Position numbers and translations under genes: made by a program | Part shown: piece after piece, positions 28,601-37,324 of the stretch | How the letters are laid out: each line of letters begins with the position of its first letter | Numbering within the stretch: the first letter of the stretch is position 1 | The notes under the pieces: generated by a model | Told to the model about the DNA's origin: nothing | Database searches by the model: none | The model's input: only the letters and a program-made list of their open reading frames with translations | Assembly (NCBI RefSeq): GCF_010111755.1 | Contig: NC_088963.1 | Location: 1,302,001-1,366,000 of the forward strand | From: Nakaseomyces glabratus | Taxonomy: Eukaryota > Ascomycota > Saccharomycetes > Saccharomycetales > Saccharomycetaceae | Direction: 5' to 3' | Length of the DNA: 64,000 nucleotides

Positions 28601-30246
28601 ACGTTCGAGGAATATTTTAACCATAGTTCAAAAGCAGTTAAATTTTGTTCAAAAAAGCCTGTGTATTGCTGCTGGTTTGCTGGCCTAGTCAAATTAAGAG
28701 CTGCTGCTTGTGTTTTCCTTGTAATTGTATTCAATGCAGGATGATTTGCTAATGACATAGTACTTAAATTTCCTGTTGTAAATCGTGACTCCGTTCTGAT
28801 ACTCTCTGGTCTGTGATCGTTAGAGTTAGATTGTGGATTTTTTTGAGTTTGATTAGCAAGGGACTCCTGTTGCTGCAAAATTAACTGAGATTCTAAATTC
28901 TGACTGGATTCGTTATGTTTTAAATCTTCAACTAGCTTCCCCAAAACTTCATCCATTGCTAAGTCCCATACATCCCACATTGGATGCGTAGCCACTGAGT
29001 CTGGTAGTTCCGGATCAGAAATTGGATGACAATTATACCAAGGCATTATTCTTTTTGCCAGCAAAAAGTTACGGAACAATGCGGCTATCATTAAATCATG
29101 GCGGAACAATTTCTTGAATAGAGGTCTCGGTAGTGATGTCCATGCTATTGTATCTGTAATTGCGGTAAAAATCCAATTCAATTCACCAAGTGGAGTTCTC
29201 CTATCTGACAAGATACCTGGAATATTAACTGCAGGGATATTTGACCTGAAAGAACTTTTCTTTGAGGTTTGTTTTGCTCCTGATCCATAAGTTGGAGTCT
29301 CAAAAAAAATTCTATACTTTGTATCTTTTAATTCAGATTGCATTAAGAATACCTTTACACTTATTTCAATTGGACAAGTAAGACAGCATGTAAACAAATC
29401 TGCTGGTAATTCAGGACTCATCAATAGTAATTCATCAGCACGACACGATGCTAACTGGAAACATTGCTTGTAAGCTGACGAAGGAGAAGGTGCTGCATTA
29501 TCTGGATTACCAGCTTCTTCATCTCGTATTCTCTTCTCCACGAATTTTTGAAAATTAGCGACTATATTACCGGCACTGCTACAATCATAAACAAAAACAC
29601 AAGGTGCACCCAGCCAAGTTTGCAGATCATATAAGGATACCGGGATGTATTGTGTGTATCCTCTATTAAATACCCAGATCTCTCCAGATGGTGTAGGCTG
29701 TGGGACACCATGACCATTATAATGAAACAGAATTCTGTCATCCTTGGATTGTCTTCTCAGTGAATTACAAAACCGCTTAACGTCCTCCACACATGGATCT
29801 AGGCTTTGTTTATACCTGGTTCTTAAAGATAATGTCTCATATTGTGCTTGAAGGTTCTTACCTATTTGTTCTATAGCCTTTTTAGAGTCCTGAAAACTAA
29901 GTGGATCTACCCATGCTTCCACCCTTGCCGACGGATGTGTCTTAATAACATCTGGTGGATCAACCCCTAAATTCAGACACAAGAGCAATGCTGCACTGAC
30001 AGTCTTTTGTCTATCTTTAATAATCTTCCAGTCCTGAATTGGCTGATAATAATGCTCGGCATCTTCACTCTTTACTTCTTCCGGTGTTGGGTTTCCAGAT
30101 GTCCTATGACGCTTGTCATCAAAGTAAAACAAAAAATCATCAGCCATGGATTCTAACAATTGCTCACTCAGATACTGCTCTTCAAATCCATGCCTCATCG
30201 TAACATTCAAGGGCCTCAATGGCTCTGGCCCATAGTAGTCTGGCAT
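25615..30246 (-). CDS. KOG1: TORC1 subunit Kog1 (Raptor)
   Basis: Kog1 is the scaffold of TOR complex 1 that recruits substrates and localises TORC1 on the vacuole. The 1,543 residues (about 1,557 in S. cerevisiae) show the full Raptor architecture. The RNC (caspase-like) domain is at about 70-330, including the conserved HYNGHGVP and VYDCSSAG segments. Armadillo/HEAT repeats run from about 540 to 960, interrupted by a Gln-rich insert at about 815-870. A disordered linker lies at about 1030-1160, and a C-terminal seven-bladed WD40 propeller at about 1180-1540 contains repeated [I/V]-[R/K/E]-[V/L]-[W/Y]-D strands such as IRVWDA and VELWDIRHD. It shares a 606-bp divergent promoter with IKI1, as in YHR186C-YHR187W. 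Confidence 0.97.
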   Translation of the reverse strand: MPDYYGPEPLRPLNVTMRHGFEEQYLSEQLLESMADDFLFYFDDKRHRTSGNPTPEEVKSEDAEHYYQPIQDWKIIKDRQKTVSAALLLCLNLGVDPPDVIKTHPSARVEAWVDPLSFQDSKKAIEQIGKNLQAQYETLSLRTRYKQSLDPCVEDVKRFCNSLRRQSKDDRILFHYNGHGVPQPTPSGEIWVFNRGYTQYIPVSLYDLQTWLGAPCVFVYDCSSAGNIVANFQKFVEKRIRDEEAGNPDNAAPSPSSAYKQCFQLASCRADELLLMSPELPADLFTCCLTCPIEISVKVFLMQSELKDTKYRIFFETPTYGSGAKQTSKKSSFRSNIPAVNIPGILSDRRTPLGELNWIFTAITDTIAWTSLPRPLFKKLFRHDLMIAALFRNFLLAKRIMPWYNCHPISDPELPDSVATHPMWDVWDLAMDEVLGKLVEDLKHNESSQNLESQLILQQQESLANQTQKNPQSNSNDHRPESIRTESRFTTGNLSTMSLANHPALNTITRKTQAAALNLTRPANQQQYTGFFEQNLTAFELWLKYSSNVRNPPEQLPIVLQVLLSQVHRIRALVLLSRFLDLGPWAVYLSLSIGIFPYVLKLLQSPAQELKPILVFIWARIMSIDYKNTQADLIKEKGYMYFVSILAPDWRVSPSITAGPSFSNGGISMSTMPVMNGSRTQLYDQQNTRSQVYQSQLHTSSTTDEQKAMAAFVLASFIQDFKSGQMHCFSVELLNKLSYYILNSDVPLLRQWSILLIGLLYNENPLHKSICMTTGVMDTLVKAIKDPVPEVRTATVLALKYFISGFDDAEIIIGLQQGLEQQYQQLHTQLQYIHNNIHSQQSQTPQQHQQLEQQQSKLEQQMHHCQIRQSQLENVDLKKIKQQEIVNLIACLPLRNDGSPLVRKELAIMFSQIVYRYCNFFIVVVFQELLDEIAQSKGATFDSEEFRGKNSFTKGSVFSIIWKGLLILSADPFTEISKIAEKVIDYILLELSVHKDLGEAFSKIEAYLSARSSSLNQSGKLNFGNSQIQIVKKPIGPMNGKATIPNETIKSTKVSGISKETNGGLFSLLTNFRQRKDETGEEDENKGNILSGMSYINTPKVSLPTARAPRSHVGNSTKFPVESTFLEYSREYFQEPQMRKPEAEEAGSEAYIAKLWRQKRNEGIIEETQKQKKLSLYGDWSNRIRSYDTKSQVKLLKFAQFENYLVSSDDRDAITVYDWDENKTLARFSNGNPFGTKVTDIKLMNEDDIPLLMVGSSDGLIKIYKNLHSVNDLQLVTAWRGLSDMLLTPRSNGLLSEWQQSRGSLLVTGDVKIIRVWDALSESLEVDIPAKTSSLFTSLTSDQVAGNIFVAGFSDGTIRVYDRRTDPRLAMVRRWRGGGGKPGAWINNVHMQRGGYRELVSGSTNGVVELWDIRHDQPVATYVDENKKDGKRDSTTMVSVQVHEHAPIFATGTKSIKLWTTSGDILSSFRNSKPIGGIGAASTFAATGIRNTLSNTSSTSAFLSQLAFHPHRMMLAAANSHDSFVNIYSCEEKRDNIYLPFFK

Positions 30247-30523
30247 ATCCTCTCTTTCTGATCAGAGACTATACGTACTTTTCAAAACAGCTCGAAAAAA
30301 AACAAAGAAATATCTTTACAGCTCCAAAATATAACAACCTAGTAATCCTTGCATTAACAAATAGCTTATATCCTCTTTTGCAATTACAAATACTGCTAAA
30401 ATTACTTGGTTTTAACCGCCGAATTGGATCTATAATTCTAATAAGCTGCCCACCCCATCACTTTTTTGCACTGTTTTTGTCAGAAAGACTCTCGACTATT
30501 GGGAATCCCTAGTTAAAAAACTA

Positions 30524-30531
30524 TTACCCGG
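30524..30531. promoter_or_regulatory. Reb1-type site TTACCCGG
   Basis: Exact match to the Reb1 core (TTACCCG) in the KOG1/IKI1 promoter, 278 bp from KOG1 and 322 bp from IKI1. Reb1 sites commonly position nucleosomes in yeast promoters. Confidence 0.7.
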
Positions 30532-30617
30532 CTAGGGTTTACATTGACTATGAAGATGCAACCCTAGCACCGCTTTAGGACTTCAGTAATCGAACTTTCT
30601 GAAAAAAAAAATTCGAT

Positions 30618-30647
30618 GCGATGAGCTTCTCAGGTCAAGCTCATCGC
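30618..30647. promoter_or_regulatory. Inverted pair of PAC boxes
   Basis: GCGATGAGCT at 30618-30627 and its exact reverse complement AGCTCATCGC at 30638-30647, separated by 10 bp. An A10 tract (TGAAAA...ATT, about 30600-30613) adjoins it and resembles an RRPE. PAC and RRPE are the elements of ribosome-biogenesis genes bound by Dot6/Tod6 and Stb3. The pair is about 205-235 bp upstream of IKI1 and 372 bp upstream of KOG1. Confidence 0.85.
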
Positions 30648-30852
30648 AGAGCTATTCTAGAGATAGTGATTAATAATCACAATCTCTATTCGATCTGTAT
30701 ATATCTGCAGCTTGTTTATTGTATGACTTGATAAGATTTCTTATAGGCTTTGAGTTATACCTAACATCGACCAGTATTTTATCCCTTGACAAATATAAAG
30801 TTTTAAAGGGTGTGCTGTTTGAATAATCAAAGTAACGTGTACTGCTACGGAT

Positions 30853-31776
30853 ATGGCTAGTTCTACACATAACCCCAGTGTACTGTTAAAGCGGATATTA
30901 TCGTTAACAGAACCAGCACCGCTGCTTTTGGTCAGCGATACTCTAGCTCAGAGCTCATATTTCTTGGTGCAAGAGGTCATACACAATGTGCAAGAATACC
31001 AAAAGAGCAAGAATAGCGGTGTCATAGTGTTTGTCGCATTCGAAACAGTGAATAAGCCAAGATACACAGATATATTCATCGACGCTAGCAAAGTTGGGTT
31101 TACCAAGCTTCCTGAGGCTATAAGCTCATTCTTACCGACTCCACAAACACCAGTGAACACAAGTTGCAGAAATGTGATAGTCATAGATTCTTTGAACCAT
31201 GTGCCTAGAGCTCAATTAACAAAGTTCATTGGATCTATAGCTACTCCACATGCTACCATATTGGCTACCTTACACAGAGATATGCATGACTCACCTTATG
31301 AGCATGGCCTTGACAATTACCCATCAGCAATAGAGTTGCTTCATTTTATGGCTACTACTAGTCTTGATGTCACTCCTGCTAGCACTATAAGCGACGACGA
31401 CGAACTAAATCAACAACTATCGAAGTTACAAATTCCACGCGGGCTTAACAATACGACTTTCAAAGTATCATTGACATATAAGAGAAAGTCTGGTCGGGAG
31501 CTTACTTATGACTTCAAAGTGGATTATAATACACATCAATACTATCAAATCATGGATAAGAAAGATGTGGACGAAAATGCTCTGGAAACACCAGAAATGT
31601 TGCAAGGTTTAACAACTTTCAACTTATCAACATCCGCCAAACAAAAGGCAGCAAAGGATCAAGTTGAATTACCATTCTTGGAAGCTCAATCATTAACAGC
31701 TGGTGGTGCCATTGTCTATGAGTATGAGAAGGATGACGACTACGACGAGGAAGATCCTTATGAGGATCCATTTTAG
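30853..31776 (+). CDS. IKI1: Elongator subunit Elp5 (Iki1)
   Basis: Iki1/Elp5 is one of the three RecA-like subunits of the Elp4-Elp5-Elp6 ring of Elongator, which modifies wobble uridines of tRNAs. The 307 residues (309 in S. cerevisiae) form a RecA-type fold without catalytic Walker motifs, as expected for Elp5. Beta-strand segments such as PAPLLLVSDTL (17-27) and VIVIDSLNHV (about 110-119) fit that fold. The C-terminus is very acidic (YEYEKDDDYDEEDPYEDPF), the conserved Elp5 tail. It is flanked by KOG1 and GPI16 as YHR187W is. Confidence 0.92.
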   Translation: MASSTHNPSVLLKRILSLTEPAPLLLVSDTLAQSSYFLVQEVIHNVQEYQKSKNSGVIVFVAFETVNKPRYTDIFIDASKVGFTKLPEAISSFLPTPQTPVNTSCRNVIVIDSLNHVPRAQLTKFIGSIATPHATILATLHRDMHDSPYEHGLDNYPSAIELLHFMATTSLDVTPASTISDDDELNQQLSKLQIPRGLNNTTFKVSLTYKRKSGRELTYDFKVDYNTHQYYQIMDKKDVDENALETPEMLQGLTTFNLSTSAKQKAAKDQVELPFLEAQSLTAGGAIVYEYEKDDDYDEEDPYEDPF

Positions 31777-31971
31777 GTAACTTTCCGTGTACCATTTTAA
31801 TTACTCTCATCTATTCATAATGCATAATATCTTTTAAAACTAACTATATAAAAGGAAGGTTATAAAATGTTAAAAGTAACAATTTGGTATCGAGTTTCAA
31901 ATAGTTACGGTCACCAAAAAGATTGTTATCTAATATACTCTATACCCATGATCATATTACAACCAATTATC

Positions 31972-33912
31972 CTACTCCTTCTTTCTATTACCATTAATTT
32001 TTTTTAATAGTGCCATTTTAAATTGCTTTAGTCTGTATTTTATAGATCTTTTTTCCATTATTCTATCAGCTTCTTCCAGTGTTACCATCCGCTTTACCAT
32101 CATGTTATATAGCATACCAAAAATCAGTCCAATAACAGTAGACGTGATAATAATCACATTGTAAGGCATACTAAAGTCTGGCGTGGATAGGTATAATAAT
32201 AGTGTACTGGTTCTTAGTTGGTAATGAATAGGTTCAGTTACTGTTATAACTGCAGCCTCCACCTCAAAACCATGATTGGCGTCTGGTGGGTACTCTTCGA
32301 ATTGTAAAATTGCCTTGTCAAATTGGTAAGATAATGCAAATGTTGTGTTAGCTGGAACAGTAATCTCAAATTCCACGTGTGTTGGTCTCAGTCTATCTTT
32401 TGCTGGCTCATAATGCGTTGACTTGATAACATCTGAAAGATGAAGCGAATTACTGCTTTCTAATTTTAAGGAAGACAGATACACCCTCATATACCATGGT
32501 AAAGATTCAAAATAGACTAACTTCACGTCATGATTGTATGGATTCTTGAATACAGTACGCAAACCACCATGGTCCTGGCCATAACCTGTGAGGGACCTAC
32601 TAACAAATATAGGGGAATCACCATTATCAATCACATCCGTGCTATTTTTGGTTTCGAAATACAAATCGTGATCAACTTGTTCATGTAGTTCAAAACAATT
32701 ATTCTCTGTCGCGTACAAATCTTCACCAACACTCACAAATGACTTCCAACTGCCAGTTATGATGGCACAAAGTTTAGATGGATAATGAGACAATTGATTT
32801 GTTCCAATTATTTTTTTACCAAAAATCTGTGAAATATCGAAAGAGTAATCTGTTTTTTCTGGTAATGGGAAACACATAAAGTCATCATGGGGTTTACTTA
32901 AGTCACATCTCAATTCCGATGCAGACAGAGGCCTTGGAATTGGATTTGTTCCTCTTCTCAACGATTGCGGAGTATTCATCACCATGTCAACAATGGCCTC
33001 CATTTCAAATTTACATATACCATTAACTTCATCACAGGTAGTATCGATATCTATGGACATGCTATGCCAAATAGAATCAAAAACTTTGTGACCATCTAAT
33101 AGTGAGGAAATTCCCGACTTTCCTTTTGTAGGCAATAATTTGATTAAAGGTGTCAAATTTTCAGTACATATCGGTTCATTAGCAAGTGATGCATGCAATA
33201 AATATAATTCATTAGTGGTGTTAAAAATTGGTATAGCTTTATGATCATGCTCTGATTTAACAGAAAACTGGGAAGGTGAAACAGGAAAAACTGTTCTTGA
33301 TTTATCAATGAAATTTATAGACGCACAAAACATACCGCTTAATGAGTTTGCTAACGATTTCCACTGGTTGTAAGCTGCTTCTCTGTTCTCTGCTTCAATA
33401 ACTGCCCAAAGTTCAACACCTGAACCGCCTGATTTAAACCCATCATACGGTAGCTTTCCCCATGTCTCAGAGTCCCAAAGTCCTCTAGTAAATCTTAAAT
33501 GCATTTGCCTAGTACCTGTACGTTTTAAGAGAGGATCAATGCTCTTTGGGAAAACTGTATAATGGCTATATTCCTCAAAATCATTTGCCGATTTTGTGGG
33601 ATCGAAAGCCTCTGATTCAATATCGAAATGAAAAGATGACCTCAAATGGTTTCTTGGTAAAGGTTGTAGATCCAATTCTTCTTTGTAAGGATACGACACA
33701 ACACCCCCATTGGCCTTTACAGGATGAATATACTTCTCATTATATGCCGCTGCAGCATCGTGGTCCTTGCGTGCTTCACTTTTATTGTATGATTGTATCT
33801 TAGAACTTTCAATTTCTGTACCGTTGATTCGGTCAGCAGATAGTTCCTCAGCATTTACCAAACATTGCGTCAGGAGTAGTGGTAATGCTAATAAAGCATT
33901 CGAGACTTTCAT
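31972..33912 (-). CDS. GPI16: GPI transamidase subunit Gpi16 (PIG-T)
   Basis: Gpi16 is an ER-membrane subunit of the GPI transamidase that attaches GPI anchors to proteins. It is disulfide-linked to the catalytic subunit Gpi8. The ATG is the complement of 33910-33912. The frame extends nine codons upstream to a TTG that is not a yeast start. The 646 residues (about 610 in S. cerevisiae) begin with a clear signal peptide (MKVSNALLALPLLLTQCLVNA, 1-21). A large lumenal domain follows, with the characteristic segment LHLRFTRGLWDSETWG and GYGQDHGGLRT near the middle. One membrane helix lies at about 584-605, and a basic cytosolic tail ends RKKE. Synteny matches YHR188C. Confidence 0.95.
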   Translation of the reverse strand: MKVSNALLALPLLLTQCLVNAEELSADRINGTEIESSKIQSYNKSEARKDHDAAAAYNEKYIHPVKANGGVVSYPYKEELDLQPLPRNHLRSSFHFDIESEAFDPTKSANDFEEYSHYTVFPKSIDPLLKRTGTRQMHLRFTRGLWDSETWGKLPYDGFKSGGSGVELWAVIEAENREAAYNQWKSLANSLSGMFCASINFIDKSRTVFPVSPSQFSVKSEHDHKAIPIFNTTNELYLLHASLANEPICTENLTPLIKLLPTKGKSGISSLLDGHKVFDSIWHSMSIDIDTTCDEVNGICKFEMEAIVDMVMNTPQSLRRGTNPIPRPLSASELRCDLSKPHDDFMCFPLPEKTDYSFDISQIFGKKIIGTNQLSHYPSKLCAIITGSWKSFVSVGEDLYATENNCFELHEQVDHDLYFETKNSTDVIDNGDSPIFVSRSLTGYGQDHGGLRTVFKNPYNHDVKLVYFESLPWYMRVYLSSLKLESSNSLHLSDVIKSTHYEPAKDRLRPTHVEFEITVPANTTFALSYQFDKAILQFEEYPPDANHGFEVEAAVITVTEPIHYQLRTSTLLLYLSTPDFSMPYNVIIITSTVIGLIFGMLYNMMVKRMVTLEEADRIMEKRSIKYRLKQFKMALLKKINGNRKKE

Positions 33913-34344
33913 GGTACCTTTACGAAAACCGCTGCTCAAAAAGTGTTGGTGTTATCAAATCAATGGACAAAGGATAAGTTATTGGCAGCGATTTCCCTCT
34001 CTTGAATCTCAATATACTCACGATCAAATATTACTATTAAATAGGTCTCATTCGCAATTTCGAGATTTCGAGTTCTATAATTTTTGGATTTTTTGGCAAA
34101 GCTAAACAAGGCCCGATCGATGAGCTGAAAATTAAAAAGCTTTGAACTATTATACTGGATAGTCAACTGTAGTCGACTGTAAAACGATTTTACTTTCGAA
34201 GAGGTAACCATCTTGTTCTAGCTTTATTACATCAGGAATACTTTAAACAGCCACATCTTTGAAAGGCTATTCAAGGAACGAAGTTCTGAACAAAGGTCAT
34301 TAAATTTTATTTGCAAATATTATTCCATATATGTACATAAGGAT
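33913..34344. other. Divergent promoter GPI16 / HSH155; block C-D junction
   Basis: 432 bp. It joins the chromosome VIII-type block to the chromosome XIII-type block and carries one PAC-like element. No gene seen. Confidence 0.7.
34117..34133. promoter_or_regulatory. PAC-like box followed by RRPE-like TGAAAATT
   Basis: TCGATGAGCT matches the PAC consensus GCGATGAGMT at 9 of 10 positions and runs directly into TGAAAATT. It is about 205 bp from GPI16 and 212 bp from HSH155. Confidence 0.55.
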
Positions 34345-37107
34345 ATGAGCTATAGTATACCGCAGAAACTTAAGGATGAGTTACAGAATGAGCTAATTAA
34401 TGATGATCAAGAACTTGATGTGCTTCAAAAGAAGATAAAAACTAGAACATTAACAAATGATAGTAAAAATAAGGAGAATAGGAAGAGGGCAAAGATTGAT
34501 GTTGGTTATGAAATGCCCACTATGAGTGGACAAACACTGGATAATAAGGAGAAAGATATATTGCTCACCAAAGTGAATGGCGTTGACAATCTTCTTTTCT
34601 TTAGTGACTCAGATGCCAAGCACTTCTCATGTCTTCTTGACAACCAACCAGATACCGATGTAACTAAGGATGAAAGATTAAAACGACAGCTAATGCGACT
34701 AGTGTTAAAGGTAAAGAACTGCATACCTGGAATTAGGAAACAAGCTATGCGAACTTTGAAAGATAAGTACAAGGATTTTGGTGCTTCAATAGTATTTGAA
34801 AATCTGTTGCCAATTTTACTTGATAGTTCACTTAATGATCAGGAAAGACATTTGATGATAAAATTAATGGATCGAGCAATTTTAACACTTTCTGATGACG
34901 TATCTAAACATGTATCGCAATTGTTAAACGCTATTGGCCCACTTCTGCTAGAAAATGAATCAATGGTCAAAACCACCGGAATGGATATCATTATAAACTT
35001 AACAACTGTTGTAGGCTATGGTACCATTATAAAATCACTAAAAGATGACATTGCAGCTGAAGATGATTTCATTCGTAATTGTGCTGCTAATATACTAGCG
35101 GTTGTTACCAAAACTGTTGGATTAGAAGTAATGCTTCCATTTTTTAATGCTTTGGCGAATACCAAAAAAACGTGGCGTATACGACACACAGGAGTAAGAA
35201 TAATTCATCAATCAGTTTTATTGATAGGCTCTGGTGTTCTCGCTTATTTGTCTCCCATTCTAAAATGTTTGTCATTGTTATTGAATGATGAACAGCCAGG
35301 AACTAAAATTCTCTGTGCAAATACAATATCATTATTAGCACAATACTGTTTTCCACATGGTATGAAAGCTTTTGAGATTGTGTTGGAAACGACCTGGAAG
35401 ACAGTAAAGACATCACGAGGGAAATTACTAAGCAGTCATTTACGGGCTATGGCATCAATCATTCCTCTCATGAGCTTGGAATATGCTGGTTTTTATTCTA
35501 AAGAGCTTATGCGTATACTTAAAAGGGAATTCAACAGCCCTGATGAAAATATGAAAAAAACTGTATTGCTGGTGCTTCAAAAATGCTGCAAGTGTGAAAG
35601 TGTAACATCAAAAATGATTAGGGAAGATATATCGGAGGAATTCTTTAAGAAATTTTGGATTCGTAGAACTGCTTTGGATATACAGCAGAATAAACTAGTA
35701 ACGTTCACCACTTCTGTAATTGCAGAGAAGGTTGGAGGTGCTTATTGTTTGGAGCATCTATTGGGTCCTCTCCGAGATGAATCCGAACCGCTGAGAATTA
35801 TGGCTATCCATTCTGTAAACAAGATAGTATCAATTCAAGGTGCCTTGGATATAAATGATAGATTAGAATCTTTGCTTGTCGACTCTCTATTAATAGCATT
35901 CCAAGAGCAAAACAGTAATGATCCTATAATATGCCAATGCCTGGCAACTTTAGCTGTTGCCTTGGATATTCGAATGAAGCCTTATCTGGCTCCAATAATT
36001 TCTACAATTTTGAACCTTTTACGTCATAAATCCCCTCAAATTAGGCAAAATGCAGCTGATTTATGTGCAGCCTTGATACCCGTAATCTCAAATTGTGATG
36101 AAGTAGTAATTCTCAACAAGCTTTCGATCATTCTCTATGAATCGTTAGGGGAGGTTTATCCAGAAGTGTTGGGTGCGATTTTAGCAGCATTGGAACGCAT
36201 AGTCCACATACTCAATATCGATACTATACAACCTCCTATTAATCAAATATTACCCTCATTGACACCTATTTTTAGTAACGCCAACAGAAAAGTTCAAATG
36301 AATACTATTCGTCTGGTCGGAATTATTGCACTAAAAGGACCATCATATGCTCCACCAAAAGAATGGATGAGAATATGTTTCAAATTACTGGATCTTCTTA
36401 AAAGTACAAGCAAAAGTATTAGACGAGAAACTACAGCAACATTTGGTTACATTGCAAAGGCCATTGGTCCTAAAGACATAATCGTGGCATTACTGGATAA
36501 TCTAAAAGCACAGGAGCGTCAACTTCGTGTATCTACTTCAGTTGCTATAGCCATTGTAGCAAAAGTGTGTGGACCATATACTGTGATTCCAGCACTTCTC
36601 AATGAGTATAGAACTCCTGAAACCAATGTCCAAAATGGTATCCTAAAGGCCATGACCTTCATGTTTGAAGATATTGGTGAATTGGCAAAGGATTATATCT
36701 ATTTTCTACTTCCTCTTCTGGAAGATGCACTAATGGATCGTGATCTTATTCACAGACAAACGGCAGCTACAATAGTAAGACATCTAGCTCTCCATTGCAG
36801 TGGAACTGGTTTTGATGACGCATTTATTCATCTACTAAATTTACTAATACCAAATATATTTGAAACCTCTCCGCATGTAATAGAAAGAATATTAGAGGGT
36901 TTGGAAGCACTAGTTTACGCAATTGGACCTTCCATCTTTCTAAATTATATATGGGCTGGCTTATTCCACCCAGCAAAAAAGGTCAGAGATGCATATTGGA
37001 AGTTGTTTAGCAGAATATACGCCCAACAAGCTGACTCTATAGTACCTGCATATCCATCCTCCATACGAAGCAAATTGGACCTCCCTGATCTAGATTTAGT
37101 ACTCTAA
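34345..37107 (+). CDS. HSH155: U2 snRNP SF3b core subunit Hsh155 (SF3B1)
   Basis: Hsh155 is the HEAT-repeat scaffold of SF3b that clamps the U2-branchpoint duplex in the spliceosome. The 920 residues (971 in S. cerevisiae, about 1,304 in human) consist of a short charged N-terminal region (1-110) and about twenty HEAT repeats to the C-terminus. Strongly conserved segments include KTWRIRHTGVRIIHQ near residue 275 and LKREFNSPDENMKKTVL near 395, which match human SF3B1 repeats. At the spot aligned with the human cancer hotspot K700 (after DEQ), this protein reads DEQPGTK, so the lysine register differs. It is the first gene of the YMR288W-YMR304W block. Confidence 0.96.
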   Translation: MSYSIPQKLKDELQNELINDDQELDVLQKKIKTRTLTNDSKNKENRKRAKIDVGYEMPTMSGQTLDNKEKDILLTKVNGVDNLLFFSDSDAKHFSCLLDNQPDTDVTKDERLKRQLMRLVLKVKNCIPGIRKQAMRTLKDKYKDFGASIVFENLLPILLDSSLNDQERHLMIKLMDRAILTLSDDVSKHVSQLLNAIGPLLLENESMVKTTGMDIIINLTTVVGYGTIIKSLKDDIAAEDDFIRNCAANILAVVTKTVGLEVMLPFFNALANTKKTWRIRHTGVRIIHQSVLLIGSGVLAYLSPILKCLSLLLNDEQPGTKILCANTISLLAQYCFPHGMKAFEIVLETTWKTVKTSRGKLLSSHLRAMASIIPLMSLEYAGFYSKELMRILKREFNSPDENMKKTVLLVLQKCCKCESVTSKMIREDISEEFFKKFWIRRTALDIQQNKLVTFTTSVIAEKVGGAYCLEHLLGPLRDESEPLRIMAIHSVNKIVSIQGALDINDRLESLLVDSLLIAFQEQNSNDPIICQCLATLAVALDIRMKPYLAPIISTILNLLRHKSPQIRQNAADLCAALIPVISNCDEVVILNKLSIILYESLGEVYPEVLGAILAALERIVHILNIDTIQPPINQILPSLTPIFSNANRKVQMNTIRLVGIIALKGPSYAPPKEWMRICFKLLDLLKSTSKSIRRETTATFGYIAKAIGPKDIIVALLDNLKAQERQLRVSTSVAIAIVAKVCGPYTVIPALLNEYRTPETNVQNGILKAMTFMFEDIGELAKDYIYFLLPLLEDALMDRDLIHRQTAATIVRHLALHCSGTGFDDAFIHLLNLLIPNIFETSPHVIERILEGLEALVYAIGPSIFLNYIWAGLFHPAKKVRDAYWKLFSRIYAQQADSIVPAYPSSIRSKLDLPDLDLVL

Positions 37108-37324
37108 GTACCCTTCCTAATGATAAATAACTTCTGTAATAATAGATTTAAATATCGTTGCTTCCGTTGCAAAGGTTGAATATTAACTCAAGATAATCAA
37201 TCAGCTCGGCATGTGATTCAAAGTGATCTTCTAAAAATCAATATATTAGATTTATTTTAAGATAATCGTCATGCAGTGCATCATATCTGATGGAGTAATA
37301 CAGCACCTAATCATATTATGAGTC

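Larger units (their letters stand above)
30247..30852. other. Divergent promoter KOG1 / IKI1
   Basis: 606 bp containing a Reb1 site, an A tract and an inverted pair of PAC boxes, described separately. No gene seen. Confidence 0.8.
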
